DNA of 64,000 nucleotides from positions 1-64,000 of the forward strand of contig NZ_BJYJ01000009.1 of the NCBI RefSeq assembly GCF_007991455.1. The letters are read 5' to 3'. Below the pieces are notes generated by a model, which saw nothing but the letters and a program-made list of their open reading frames with translations, was not told where the DNA came from and did no database searches. The position numbers and the translations under genes were made by a program. Every line of letters starts with the position of its first letter. Within the stretch, counting starts at the first letter, position 1. Below are positions 26,326 through 34,778 of the stretch, piece by piece. The DNA comes from Chryseobacterium hagamense. GTDB lineage: Bacteria > Bacteroidota > Bacteroidia > Flavobacteriales > Weeksellaceae.

Positions 26326-27126
26326 ATGAGAAAAACATTATTATTGTTTGGCGGGCTTTTATTTTCCGTGTCTTCGCAGGCACAGATCTTTGATGCCATT
26401 AAAAATGCCGTGAAAGATAAAACGGGAATCGACCTGAACCAGCCTAAAACGACCAATAGCAGTTCTTATCCTGCATCTTCAGGTTCTTCTAATGCTTCGG
26501 TCAATCTGGGAAGCCTTACCTCCCTGCAGATTTCATCGGGACTGAAGGAAGCTTTAAGCCTCGGCGTTAATGAAGGCGTGAAAAAGCTGGGGGTAACCGA
26601 CGGATTCTTCCGAAATGAAGCCGTAAAGATCCTGATGCCTGAAAAACTGAGGAAAATTGATGCGACTTTACGTTCTGTGGGATTGGGAAGCCTGGCTGAT
26701 CAGGGCGTCAAGCTGCTGAACCGCGCAGCAGAGGATGCCGTAACGGAAGCCGCCCCGATTTTCACCAATGCCATTACCTCAATGACGATTACCGATGCCA
26801 AAAATATCCTGCTGGGAAATGATTATGCGGCCACCAGTTATCTTCAGGGAAAAACCCAGAGCCAGCTGTTTGCCGCCTTTCAGCCCAAGGTAAAAGCTTC
26901 ATTGGGGAAAGTAGGTGCCGACAAAGTATGGTCTAACCTGATCTCGAAATACAACACCTTCACCGGACAATCGGTAACGACCGACCTGAATGCGTATGTA
27001 ACGACGGAGACCATCAACGGGGTCTTCAAGATGGTGGCTGAAAAAGAAAGCGGCATCCGCAATACGCCGGCCATGAGAACGACAGGCATTCTGAAGAAAG
27101 TTTTCGGAGCGCAGGACGGACGTTGA
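26326..27126 (+). CDS. DUF4197-family exported protein
   Basis: 266 residues with a clear signal peptide (MRKTLLLFGGLLFSVSSQAQ) and a Ser-rich linker near residues 45-65. The DUF4197 core follows: LQISSGLKEALSLGVNEGVKKLG, FFRNEAVKILMPEKL, FTNAITSMTITDAKNILLG and ATSYLQGKTQSQL. The family is helical and periplasmic with no established function. The gene is monocistronic, with an exact promoter element before it and a strong hairpin right after its stop. Confidence 0.88.
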   Translation: MRKTLLLFGGLLFSVSSQAQIFDAIKNAVKDKTGIDLNQPKTTNSSSYPASSGSSNASVNLGSLTSLQISSGLKEALSLGVNEGVKKLGVTDGFFRNEAVKILMPEKLRKIDATLRSVGLGSLADQGVKLLNRAAEDAVTEAAPIFTNAITSMTITDAKNILLGNDYAATSYLQGKTQSQLFAAFQPKVKASLGKVGADKVWSNLISKYNTFTGQSVTTDLNAYVTTETINGVFKMVAEKESGIRNTPAMRTTGILKKVFGAQDGR

Positions 27127-27152
27127 TTTCTTTTGTCTTGAAACAAAAGAAA
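27127..27152. terminator. Terminator of the DUF4197 gene
   Basis: TTTCTTTTGT (27127-27136) pairs perfectly with ACAAAAGAAA (27143-27152). The right flank is A-rich rather than T-rich, so on the plus strand it may act as a processing or end structure rather than a textbook intrinsic terminator. Confidence 0.5.
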
Positions 27153-27420
27153 CAAAAATTCAAGACTTGAACCTTTCCGCTAAAAATAAAACCTGAAACC
27201 TAAAATTCCCAAACTTGCGCGAATTCATAACTGGTTTTCCGTTTCGAATTTTATCCCGCGCTTCGGACAGAGGGAATTTCTTAACGGATTCAGGGTTTAT
27301 TTTCCTCATGCTCCAAAATTTTCCAGGTCGAAAGGGATTTTCCCCATAAATTGTAAATCTACAGTAAGACTGCATTCCCGGTTTATTTACCTCTGAAAAC
27401 AACCGGAAAGGTACCCGCTC
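27153..27420. other. Intergenic stretch, probably a degenerate repeat element
   Basis: No believable gene. A minus-strand frame at 27160-27402 lacks a recognisable domain. The segment containing ATTCAAGACTT, TTGCGCGAATTC and CCGCGCTTCGGACAG resembles an intergenic element I recall as recurrent in Chryseobacterium genomes. Only one copy is in this window, so this cannot be checked here. Confidence 0.35.
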
Positions 27421-27822
27421 TTATTTTATATCTAAGTTTTTGTGCCGTTCTCCCCATTGTTCCAATTGAGTGATAATCGGTTTCAGTTCATACCCTATTT
27501 CGGTTAATTCATATTCCACTCTCGGAGGCACTTCGGCATATACCGTCCTTGTGAGGATCCTGTGCTTTTCAAGTTTTCGCAGCTGCATGGTCAGCATACG
27601 TTCGGTGATATTGGGGATTGCTTTTTTCAGTTCTCCAAACCGCATTTTACCGTTGGTTAACCATGAGCAGATGACCAGCGACCATTGTCCGCCGATGATT
27701 CCTGCTGCATACACTTCGGAACATTCATCCGCCAGCATTTTTTTATTTTCAAAATGGGTGGACGTTTCTTTGATTTTTCCCATTACTTCCTTTTTTGATA
27801 GTACCTTACAATTCGCTGCCAA
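27421..27822 (-). CDS. HxlR-family winged-helix transcriptional regulator
   Basis: 133 residues. The core is typical: GIIGGQWSLVICSWLTNGKMRFGELKKAI, then NITERMLTMQLRKLEKHRILTRTVYAEVPPRVEYELTEIGYEL. HxlR/YodB-type regulators often sense electrophiles or oxidants through a conserved Cys and control a divergent gene. Here the divergent neighbour (27879) is an NTF2-like protein, separated by 56 bp. The N-terminal extension has Cys residues, at least one of which (DECSEVYAAG) sits where family sensors carry theirs. Confidence 0.88.
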   Translation of the reverse strand: MAANCKVLSKKEVMGKIKETSTHFENKKMLADECSEVYAAGIIGGQWSLVICSWLTNGKMRFGELKKAIPNITERMLTMQLRKLEKHRILTRTVYAEVPPRVEYELTEIGYELKPIITQLEQWGERHKNLDIK

Positions 27823-27847
27823 TATACGTTATTAGCTGTGAACATGC

Positions 27848-27855
27848 TATTTTTG
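27848..27855 (+). promoter_or_regulatory. Promoter -7 element of the NTF2-like gene
   Basis: TATTTTTG, an exact TAnnTTTG match 23 nt before the ATG at 27879. It lies in the 56-bp divergent gap and is a likely target of the HxlR regulator. Confidence 0.55.
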
Positions 27856-27878
27856 CTTTATAAAAAATATTTAACGCA

Positions 27879-28256
27879 ATGAATAATCAAACAAAAAACG
27901 AGGCAGAAATGAGTAATGCAGCCCTGTTGCATGAAGCCAACGAATTCGTAAAGAAAGGAGATTATGAAAAATTTTTAGCCTACTGTACGGAGGATACGCG
28001 GTGGGTTTTCATCGGCGAACGGATCCTTTCCGGCAAGGAAGCGGTAAGGGAATATATGAAAGAATTCTATCTGGAACCGCCGGTGTTCAGTGTCGATATG
28101 ACCGTTGAGGAGGGTAATTCCGTAGCCGTAACCGGTGAGATTACGCTGAAGGATAAAAGCGGCACCGGTCACCATTATGATTACTGTGATGTGTGGCGAT
28201 TTGAAAACGGGAAAATTGCGGCTTTGAAAGCGTATGTTATTGAAAAAAAGAGTTAG
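27879..28256 (+). CDS. NTF2-like (SnoaL/ketosteroid isomerase-type) protein
   Basis: 125 residues with a cone-shaped alpha+beta pattern: helix LLHEANEFVKKGDYEKFLAYCTEDTRWVF, then GKEAVREYMKEFY, and strands ending YDYCDVWRFENGKIAALKAYVIE. Such proteins are small enzymes or binding proteins, and the substrate cannot be read from the sequence. A second Met (MSNAALL) at 27909 is an alternative start. It is divergent from the HxlR gene and probably under its control. Confidence 0.8.
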   Translation: MNNQTKNEAEMSNAALLHEANEFVKKGDYEKFLAYCTEDTRWVFIGERILSGKEAVREYMKEFYLEPPVFSVDMTVEEGNSVAVTGEITLKDKSGTGHHYDYCDVWRFENGKIAALKAYVIEKKS

Positions 28257-28409
28257 CTGTCTACTTTTTCTGCCAGAATTAAACTTCTGATCCCATATAA
28301 ATATAAACAGGCAGTTACCACCGGACTGAGATCATCGATGACCCGATTTCAGGTTGCTAAAGATGTATTGATATGAACTTAACTTAGACCGGTAATGTAT
28401 CTTATAAGA

Positions 28410-28441
28410 AAGGATCCTGAAGCTGTAATTTCAGGATCCTT
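28410..28441. terminator. Bidirectional terminator
   Basis: AAGGATCCTGAA (28410-28421) and TTCAGGATCCTT (28430-28441) form a perfect 12-bp stem followed by a T-rich run. It lies between the convergent NTF2-like and alcohol dehydrogenase genes. Confidence 0.85.
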
Positions 28442-28533
28442 CTTTATTATCAGTAAATGTTTTTCTACAACAGAACCCGCCTGTAGCATTATTTTATTCT
28501 GATGTTGCCGGCCGACCCTGTTCCCGACATTCC

Positions 28534-29628
28534 TTACTTATTCATATCGATGACATAACGGAAGCGTACCTCTTCGTTTTTAATTTTATCAAAAGCATCG
28601 TTGATGTCCTCAACAGGAATCATTTCCACTTCCGGCGCAATCCCGTGGGCTGCACAGAAATCCAGAACTTCCTGGGTTTCTTCAATGCCTCCGATCAGTG
28701 ATCCTCCGACAGACCGTCCATATTTTGCCACCTCCATATTGTCCAGAGGCTTTTCATAATTTCCCAGAAGGCCCACAGTTACCAAGGAACCTTTCACTCC
28801 CAAAAGAGGCACATAAAGATTAATATCGAAACCATCAGGAATCGTAATCAGAATAAAATCAAAAGCCAGTTCGTTGGCCTTCATATCTTCTTTATTGTCT
28901 GAAATAATCACACGGTCGGCACCAAGCTTCAACGCTTCTTCACGTTTTTCTTCCTTTGTGGTAATGGCCGTTACATTGGCTCCCATTGCTTTTGCAATCT
29001 GTACAGCCATGTGGCCCAAACCGCCGATCCCTACGATGGCTACCTTGGAACCTGCTTTAATACCTGCCTTTTTAAGAGGGCTGTACGTGGTAATCCCTGC
29101 GCACAGGATCGGTGCAGCGCTTGAAATTTCCAGTTTCTCAGGAAGCGTCAGTAAGAAATTTTTGTTTGCAATGATATGGCTTGAATATCCTCCGAAGGTA
29201 TTGTAATCCGACTCAGGATCATTGAAATACCCGTTATAAGTCATTGTCGCTCCATGTTCTCCCAGACAAAACTGTTCTTCTCCGCTTTTACATGATTCAC
29301 AGGTCTGGCAGCTGTCGATCATACAGCCAACGCCTACCAGCTGGCCTGTCTGAAAATCCGAAACCCCGTCACCGATTTCTACAATTTTACCGATTACTTC
29401 ATGACCGGGAACACATGGGTATCTTGTATTTTTCCAGTCGTTGTTCACCTGATGGATATCGCTGTGGCAAACCCCGCAATAAAGGACTTCAATAAGCACT
29501 TCATCTGCTTTCGGATTGTCGCGGACAACATCCATTTCTTTCAATGATTTCCCGTTGATCAGGCTGCCGGAAGCTCCGAAGCCTTTTACACTGAATTTAT
29601 TGTCATGATGTACAATACTTTTTTCCAT
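28534..29628 (-). CDS. Zinc-dependent, NAD(P)-linked alcohol dehydrogenase
   Basis: 364 residues of the medium-chain dehydrogenase family, closest in look to the YahK/Ahr-type aldehyde reductases. Catalytic zinc ligands are in YCGVCHSDIHQVNNDW and VPGHEVIGKIVEIG. Structural zinc Cys are in CQTCESCKSGEEQFC. The Rossmann motif is IVGIGGLGHMAVQIAKAMGA (about residue 200). It likely reduces aldehydes to alcohols with NADPH. The gene is monocistronic. Confidence 0.9.
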   Translation of the reverse strand: MEKSIVHHDNKFSVKGFGASGSLINGKSLKEMDVVRDNPKADEVLIEVLYCGVCHSDIHQVNNDWKNTRYPCVPGHEVIGKIVEIGDGVSDFQTGQLVGVGCMIDSCQTCESCKSGEEQFCLGEHGATMTYNGYFNDPESDYNTFGGYSSHIIANKNFLLTLPEKLEISSAAPILCAGITTYSPLKKAGIKAGSKVAIVGIGGLGHMAVQIAKAMGANVTAITTKEEKREEALKLGADRVIISDNKEDMKANELAFDFILITIPDGFDINLYVPLLGVKGSLVTVGLLGNYEKPLDNMEVAKYGRSVGGSLIGGIEETQEVLDFCAAHGIAPEVEMIPVEDINDAFDKIKNEEVRFRYVIDMNK

Positions 29629-29834
29629 AATAATACGATTTTGTGTGGTGTGAAATTATTATCAGCTCTGGAGCTAATTTTTAAATACTTTCTGAACTCA
29701 CAATTTTCAGACCAATCATTTTATTGAAGCCTTTAAAGCATCATGCATCAGAAATCAGATTACCGAAAAACAGTATACTTAGAACCAGCGGTCATATTCA
29801 ACACTTTCATCAGATATAAATAAACGGCAAGAAG

Positions 29835-29861
29835 AAAGGCTGTCTCAAAAAAACAGCCTTT
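29835..29861. terminator. Terminator after scoB
   Basis: AAAGGCTGT (29835-29843) pairs with ACAGCCTTT (29853-29861). It lies downstream of scoB on the minus strand. Confidence 0.6.
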
Positions 29862-29880
29862 ACGTATTAATTGTTATATA

Positions 29881-29918
29881 ATGCCAGAAGCTAAAAGCTA
29901 AAAGCCAATAGCTATAAG
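29881..29918. repeat. Short tandem tract AGCTAAAAG
   Basis: Two and a half units of AGCTAAAAG, followed by the degenerate CCAATAGCTATAAG, immediately after the scoB stop. Confidence 0.6.
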
Positions 29919-29922
29919 TCTT

Positions 29923-30576
29923 CTAAAACTGCATTTCCGGTACTTCACCTTCAATGATTAGCCCGGCTTCCGTTGATTTTACGATATGTTCTACGGAAAC
30001 GCCCGGTGCTCTTTCCACCAGCCTGAATCCTGCCGGTGTTACATCCAATACTGCCAACTCGGTCACCACTCTTTTCACACAGTTTACTCCCGTCAGGGGA
30101 AGCGTACATTTTTTAAGGATTTTGCTTTCCCCGGCTTTGTTCACGTGCATCATCGCCACGATAATATTTTCGGCAGAGGCAACCAGGTCCATTGCACCGC
30201 CCATTCCTTTCACCATCTTTCCCGGGATCTTCCAGTTGGCGATATCGCCGTTTTCGGCGACTTCCATGGCTCCGAGAATGGTGAGATCCACTTTCTGCGC
30301 ACGGATCATTCCGAAGCTGAAGGCTGAATCGAAAAAGGAGCCTCCGTCGAGGATCGTGATCGTCTGTTTTCCGGCATTGATGATGTCTGCATCTTCTTCC
30401 CCTTCGAAGGGAAAAGGCCCCATTCCCAGTACGCCGTTTTCACTCTGGAATTCTACGGAAAGATTGTCCGGCACATAATTGGCCACCAATGTAGGGATCC
30501 CGATTCCCAGGTTTACATAATATCCGTCTTTCACTTCTCTGGAAATTCTCTGTGCAATTTGTTCTTTAGTCAGCAT
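29923..30576 (-). CDS. scoB: 3-oxoacid CoA-transferase subunit B
   Basis: 217 residues. The class I CoA-transferase beta subunit is shown by GYYVNLGIGIPTLVANYVP and by the catalytic Glu in EFQSENGVLGMGPFP (about residue 46), then MGGAMDLVASAENIIVAM. With subunit A it moves CoA from succinyl-CoA to acetoacetate or similar acids. Subunit A is encoded 2.3 kb away (32862-33563, same strand) with an opposite-strand ABC gene between, an unusual split. Confidence 0.92.
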   Translation of the reverse strand: MLTKEQIAQRISREVKDGYYVNLGIGIPTLVANYVPDNLSVEFQSENGVLGMGPFPFEGEEDADIINAGKQTITILDGGSFFDSAFSFGMIRAQKVDLTILGAMEVAENGDIANWKIPGKMVKGMGGAMDLVASAENIIVAMMHVNKAGESKILKKCTLPLTGVNCVKRVVTELAVLDVTPAGFRLVERAPGVSVEHIVKSTEAGLIIEGEVPEMQF

Positions 30577-30670
30577 AGCTTAATCTTATCCCGCCAAATT
30601 AGCCATTTTTTCAGAATTACGAAATATTTTCTTTCTTATCCTATGGTAAATTTTAGTACTCAATTTGTTG

Positions 30671-30678
30671 TAAATTTG
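30671..30678 (+). promoter_or_regulatory. Promoter -7 element of the ABC exporter gene
   Basis: TAAATTTG, an exact TAnnTTTG match ending only 7 nt before the ATG at 30686. The transcript start would fall at or next to the ATG, so the mRNA may be leaderless. Confidence 0.55.
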
Positions 30679-30685
30679 TCATCTT

Positions 30686-32476
30686 ATGAAAGTTTTACTG
30701 CATTACCTGAAACCCTACCGTCTCCTGATTTTCATTTCCCTGCTCTTAGCCTCTGTAAACCAGGTTTTTTCACTGTTTTCGCCCGCGATTACCGGAAATA
30801 TCCTGGACCGGCTGGTGACCCATCCTAATTTCTTCGATAAGGAGAAAACCATTCCGAGAACGATGGATGACTATCTTTATGGCACCGATATTTACCATGG
30901 TGTTTTCTATTTCCTGGGGCTTTTGATCGGGACAGCGATGATCAGCCGTATCGCCAAGGCCTTCCAGGATTATGTGGTGAATGTGATCATCCAGAAGTTC
31001 GGAGCTAAAATTTTCACTGATGGCTTAAGGCATTCCATGAGGCTGCCGTATCATGAATTTGAGGACCAGCGGAGCGGTGAAACGCTTTCGATCCTGACCA
31101 AGGTGCGTGAAGATACCGTAAAGTTCATCAATAATTTCATCAATATCTTTTTCGGAATTCTGGTGAGCATCATTTTCGTTTCGGTGTATGCAGTCCGTCT
31201 GCACTGGTCGATCATGCCGGTCTATGTTCTGGGAATCATCTTTATTGCCGTTGTTACCAACCTGCTGAGCAGAAGGATAAAGACCATCCAGAAAAGCATT
31301 GTGAAGGAAACTACCGACCTGGCGGGAAGCACCACGGAAAGTTTACGGAACATCGAGATTGTCAAAAGTTTAGGCCTTACCAATCAGGAAGTGGAACGGC
31401 TGAATAACAATACCTATAAAATATTAAACCTGGAGCTGAGAAAGGTAAAAAGCATCCGCTCCCTGAGCTTTGTACAGGGAACACTGGTAAACTTTTTACA
31501 GCAGATGATTACGTTCACCTTATTGCTGTTGATTTTTAAAAATATTGTTACGCCGGGGCAATACTTATCGCTGATGTTTTACGGGTTCTTTATCTTCGGG
31601 CCGATGCAGGAGATCGGGAATATCATTATTTCCTACCGTGAAGCACAGGCCTCGCTTAATAATTTTGACCGGGTGATGAAAAAAGAAGTGGAGCCGAAGC
31701 CTTTGACGCCGAAGAAAATAGGAGCCATTGAGGAACTGGAATTCCGGAAGGTTTCTTTCCAGCATCAGACGGCTCAGTACAAAGCCCTCAATTCGATTTC
31801 CTTTGAGGTTAAAAACGGGGAAACCATTGCTTTCGTCGGGCCGAGCGGTTCCGGGAAAAGTACGCTGGTGAAACTGCTTGTCGGTTTATACCGGCCGCAG
31901 GAAGGTTCCATTTTTTACAATCATGTGGATGGAAAAGAGTTTGATTTTGATGAGCTGAGGAACCAGATCGGATTCGTAACCCAGGATACCCAGCTTTTTG
32001 CGGGAACCATCCGGGAGAACCTTCTGTTTGTGAATCCGGCGGCTACCGAAGAAGACCTGCAGTCTGCCTTGAAAAAATCCAGCTGTACCGGCCTTCTGGA
32101 ACGTGCTGAAAACGGAATTGAAACAGTGATCGGAGAAGGCGGACTGAAGCTGAGCGGCGGTGAAAAGCAACGGATTGCCATTGCCAGGGCTCTGTTGCGC
32201 AAGCCACATCTTCTGATTTTTGATGAGGCGACTTCCGCACTGGACAGCATCACCGAAGAAGAAATTACAACAACCATCAAAGAAATTTCCAAAGAAAAAG
32301 AACAGATTACCGTCCTGATTGCCCACCGTCTGAGTACCATCATGCATGCCGACCGGATTTATGTGCTGGAACGCGGACAGATTGTGGAAACCGGATCGCA
32401 CCTGAACCTTATCGAAGAAAAAGGGCTGTATTACGCGATGTGGAGACAGCAGATCGGGGAAAGAAAGACGGTGTAA
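30686..32476 (+). CDS. ABC exporter, fused membrane and ATPase domains
   Basis: 596 residues. Residues about 1-330 form a six-helix type I exporter domain. The ATPase half has Walker A GPSGSGKST (about 390), signature LSGGEKQRIAIARALL (about 489), Walker B LLIFDEATSALDS (about 510) and the H-loop AHRLST. It resembles MsbA/lipid A or multidrug half-transporters that act as homodimers. The substrate is unknown. It is embedded between scoB and scoA on the opposite strand. Confidence 0.92.
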   Translation: MKVLLHYLKPYRLLIFISLLLASVNQVFSLFSPAITGNILDRLVTHPNFFDKEKTIPRTMDDYLYGTDIYHGVFYFLGLLIGTAMISRIAKAFQDYVVNVIIQKFGAKIFTDGLRHSMRLPYHEFEDQRSGETLSILTKVREDTVKFINNFINIFFGILVSIIFVSVYAVRLHWSIMPVYVLGIIFIAVVTNLLSRRIKTIQKSIVKETTDLAGSTTESLRNIEIVKSLGLTNQEVERLNNNTYKILNLELRKVKSIRSLSFVQGTLVNFLQQMITFTLLLLIFKNIVTPGQYLSLMFYGFFIFGPMQEIGNIIISYREAQASLNNFDRVMKKEVEPKPLTPKKIGAIEELEFRKVSFQHQTAQYKALNSISFEVKNGETIAFVGPSGSGKSTLVKLLVGLYRPQEGSIFYNHVDGKEFDFDELRNQIGFVTQDTQLFAGTIRENLLFVNPAATEEDLQSALKKSSCTGLLERAENGIETVIGEGGLKLSGGEKQRIAIARALLRKPHLLIFDEATSALDSITEEEITTTIKEISKEKEQITVLIAHRLSTIMHADRIYVLERGQIVETGSHLNLIEEKGLYYAMWRQQIGERKTV

Positions 32477-32830
32477 AAGGCGGGATGCTGGAAGATGGAT
32501 GACAGATGTTAGGAATTGTCTGTTACTCCAAAAGTTTTGCATCTGCCTGTTTTATTAACGGTTTGAAGATTGGAACACGTAATGGCAAAAGAGAATTTTC
32601 CTTATTGGAGGTTAAAAGGCGCGAGGATTTTATTAAGGATAAAATTGTAAGTACCATTTACCTTTAACTGGAAATGGAATCTCCGTCAGGTTTTGCGGAT
32701 ACTCAGATGGAAGTGAGATTAAACGGCACTGAAATTCATTGGGTTGAATTCTTTGCGCCTTTAAACATTATCTTCTTTAAAACTTTGCAGCTTTTCGATT
32801 CCAGCCATTTTAATATCAAATAAAAAGAAT
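32477..32830. other. Intergenic stretch with a possible decayed small gene
   Basis: No intact gene. One plus-strand frame reads through about 32506-32824 with a single internal TAA near 32669. It gives INGLKIGTRNGKREF before the stop and ESPSGFADTQMEVRLNG after it. This could be a small broken gene, but no family is recognised. It starts with a CTGGAAGATGGATG tract like the one at 33699. Confidence 0.3.
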
Positions 32831-32857
32831 AAAGACCATGAAAATTTCACGGTCTTT
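32831..32857. terminator. Terminator after scoA
   Basis: AAAGACCATGAAA (32831-32843) pairs with TTTCACGGTCTTT (32845-32857), with one mismatch. On the minus strand it directly follows the scoA stop. Confidence 0.6.
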
Positions 32858-32861
32858 TATT

Positions 32862-33563
32862 TTAATCTCTTTTTCTTACGGTTCTCTGCTCGATTCTTTT
32901 TTCGAATTTTTCACCCTGGAAAATTCTTTGGATCATGATTCCGGGAATATGGATCTGGTTCGGGTCCAGTTCGCCCGGTTCTACAAGTTCTTCCACTTCG
33001 GCAATGGTAATTTTCCCGGCACCGGCCATCGGATGGTTGAAGTTTCTGGCCGAGCCTTTGAAAACAAGGTTTCCGGCGTGGTCGCCTTTCCAGGCCTTGA
33101 CGATAGCGAAATCGGCTTCATAGGCAAATTCGAGGATGTGCGGTTTTCCTTTGAAATCTTTTACTTCCTTTCCTTCTGCTATTTCGGTTCCGAAACCGGC
33201 CGGTGTATAAAAGGCAGGAATTCCTGCCTGTGCCGCCCTGCATTTTTCAGCCAGTGTTCCCTGAGGTGTCAGCTCCACCTCCAGTTCACCGGAAAGCATC
33301 TGTCTTTCGAATTCGGCATTTTCTCCCACGTAAGACGAGATCATTTTTTTGATCTGCCTTTTATGAAGCAGCAGCCCCAATCCGAAGTCATCCACTCCGG
33401 CATTGTTTGAGATGCAGGTCAGGTCTTTTACATCGCTTTCCACCAGGGCATTGATTGAATTCTCCGGGATCCCGCAAAGGCCGAAACCGCCCAGCATCAG
33501 CGTCATACCATCCTCAATTCCTGCGATGGCTTCCTTTGCATTCTGTACTCTTTTATCTATCAT
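32862..33563 (-). CDS. scoA: 3-oxoacid CoA-transferase subunit A
   Basis: 233 residues. The alpha subunit is recognised by [21 protein letters not shown] near residue 22, [26 protein letters not shown] and FEYEADF-like [23 protein letters not shown]. It pairs with ScoB to activate acetoacetate or other 3-oxoacids. It is normally next to scoB; here an opposite-strand ABC exporter lies between, so the two subunits need separate transcripts or very long read-through. Confidence 0.92.
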   Translation of the reverse strand: MIDKRVQNAKEAIAGIEDGMTLMLGGFGLCGIPENSINALVESDVKDLTCISNNAGVDDFGLGLLLHKRQIKKMISSYVGENAEFERQMLSGELEVELTPQGTLAEKCRAAQAGIPAFYTPAGFGTEIAEGKEVKDFKGKPHILEFAYEADFAIVKAWKGDHAGNLVFKGSARNFNHPMAGAGKITIAEVEELVEPGELDPNQIHIPGIMIQRIFQGEKFEKRIEQRTVRKRD

Positions 33564-34114
33564 GAACTATCAGATTTTTCTGTTGGCTAAATTTAATACT
33601 TTTTCCCATATCCCGACGAATGGGAAATCATTTCATTGAAGAAGGATCAATTTCAGGAGATCAACGGCTAAATTAATACCAATTGTTTTTATTCAAAAGG
33701 CTGGAAGAGGGATGCCGGAGGCTGGAAGTTTTTTTCAGTCAATATCAAAACACAAACTTATTTGTAAAGGTTTCCAAATATTGAAGTTTCAACTGTATTA
33801 TGACCATAAAAGATAATTCATATCTCTACCGGGATAACAATTAAAGGCCTGATGTAAAAAATAAAGTCTGCTGCCCTAGCCCGGATCGCAGCGGTTACCC
33901 CACAGCGGCGTTGGATCGATTGGGAGCGGATGGGTTTTGGAGATGGAAAGAAGGGAAAGGATCGGTGCGAGGAGTATGAGCGGAGAGCCGGAAACAGCTC
34001 CTTAAAAAGATGGTTCAACCGGTCTGCCAATATCATTGTTTCATGTTATGACAATCCTAAAAAACGTGGTCTGAATTTTGGTTGTGGTATGCTACACCAA
34101 TTAAATTACGTTAT
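33564..34114. other. Intergenic stretch with an RNA-like element
   Basis: 551 bp with no gene. It holds a GCTGGAAGAGGGATGCCGGAGGCTGG-type degenerate tract (about 33699-33735; units of 8-12 bp) and the second copy of the dispersed RNA-like element (33867-34004). Confidence 0.6.
33867..34004 (+). ncRNA. Dispersed structured-RNA-like element, copy 2
   Basis: Shares with 12341-12440 the blocks GCCCTAGCCCGGAT, GCGGTTACCCCACAGC, GGTGCGAGGAGTATGAG and AGCCGGAAACAGCTCCTTA. The inner part is about 40 nt longer here, purine-rich on one side (GATGGAAAGAAGGG). End pairing AGC-CCGG with CCGG-AAACA-GCT is possible in both copies. It reads in the same strand direction as the DoxX-like gene 111 nt downstream, but a link is not shown. 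Confidence 0.45.
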
Positions 34115-34495
34115 ATGGAAACGAAAGACATTTCAAGAGTTGCGTTAGGCGCATTTCTGATCACGGCCGGTATCGGGCACCTTACTTTTGCAAGAAAAGC
34201 CTTTCAGGCACAGGTTCCGGAATGGGTACCGCTGGATAAGGACGATACGGTTGTTTATTCCGGCTATGCAGAGATTGCGCTGGGGACGGCAATGATTGTA
34301 ACGCCAAAGAAATATCGAAAAACTATGGGGAAAGTGGTTGCCGGATTTTTTGCTGCGGTATTCCCGGGAAATATTGCCCAGTATAAAAACAGAAGGGATT
34401 CTTTCGGATTAAATACCGACAACGCCAGGCTCGGCAGGCTGTTTATGCAGGGCCCGCTGATTGCCTGGGCACTGAAATCCACAGATGAAGAATAG
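34115..34495 (+). CDS. DoxX-like small membrane protein
   Basis: 126 residues from METKDISRVALGAFLITAGIGHLTFAR, with about four hydrophobic segments. The GIGHL, YSGYAEIALGTAMIV and VFPGNIAQYKN segments fit the DoxX-like family found widely in Bacteroidota. The function of these proteins is poorly defined. The frame could start at 34082, but the later ATG gives the family's usual N-terminus. A strong terminator follows. Confidence 0.75.
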   Translation: METKDISRVALGAFLITAGIGHLTFARKAFQAQVPEWVPLDKDDTVVYSGYAEIALGTAMIVTPKKYRKTMGKVVAGFFAAVFPGNIAQYKNRRDSFGLNTDNARLGRLFMQGPLIAWALKSTDEE

Positions 34496-34509
34496 ACTGG
34501 CAGAAATAG

Positions 34510-34539
34510 AAAGCGGGAAGATTTGAATTTTCCCGCTTT
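34510..34539. terminator. Terminator of the DoxX-like gene
   Basis: AAAGCGGGAA (34510-34519) pairs with TTCCCGCTTT (34530-34539), followed by TTTT. Confidence 0.85.
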
Positions 34540-34676
34540 TTTTAACCACTTTTATTCGTTCGACTTATCTATATTTTGCATACCGGACAAAAATAAACGT
34601 CTCTTCTACTCTCTTAAATTTCAGAATATAACCCGATTGAAATTGTCTGAGTTTTTAAATATTTACTGATAAATTA

Positions 34677-34709
34677 TTTGGGAAATTAAAAAAATGTTTT
34701 GTACATTTG
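34677..34709 (+). promoter_or_regulatory. Bacteroidota promoter of rplS
   Basis: TTTG (34677-34680) and TACATTTG (34702-34709) lie 21 nt apart, matching the Bacteroidota -33/-7 consensus. This is the cleanest promoter in the window. It predicts a leader of about 65 nt before rplS. Confidence 0.75.
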
Positions 34710-34713
34710 CAAC

Positions 34714-34778
34714 CTGTTATTCAACCTCTGACGAAGTCCGTGTAAGTTGCTTAGCCTTAACATTTTATTTATTTAATA
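34714..34778 (+). promoter_or_regulatory. rplS 5' leader, possible ribosomal-protein autoregulatory RNA
   Basis: A non-coding leader between the promoter and the L19 ATG. It contains CTCTGACGAAGTCCGTG and TTGCTTAGCCTTAAC, followed by an AT-only spacer. I recall that an L19 leader class has been described in Flavobacteria, but a match was not tested. Confidence 0.4.

Noticed and set aside
27160..27402. Minus-strand open frame of 80 codons
   Set aside because: No domain, no start context, and the region looks like an intergenic repeat element rather than a gene.
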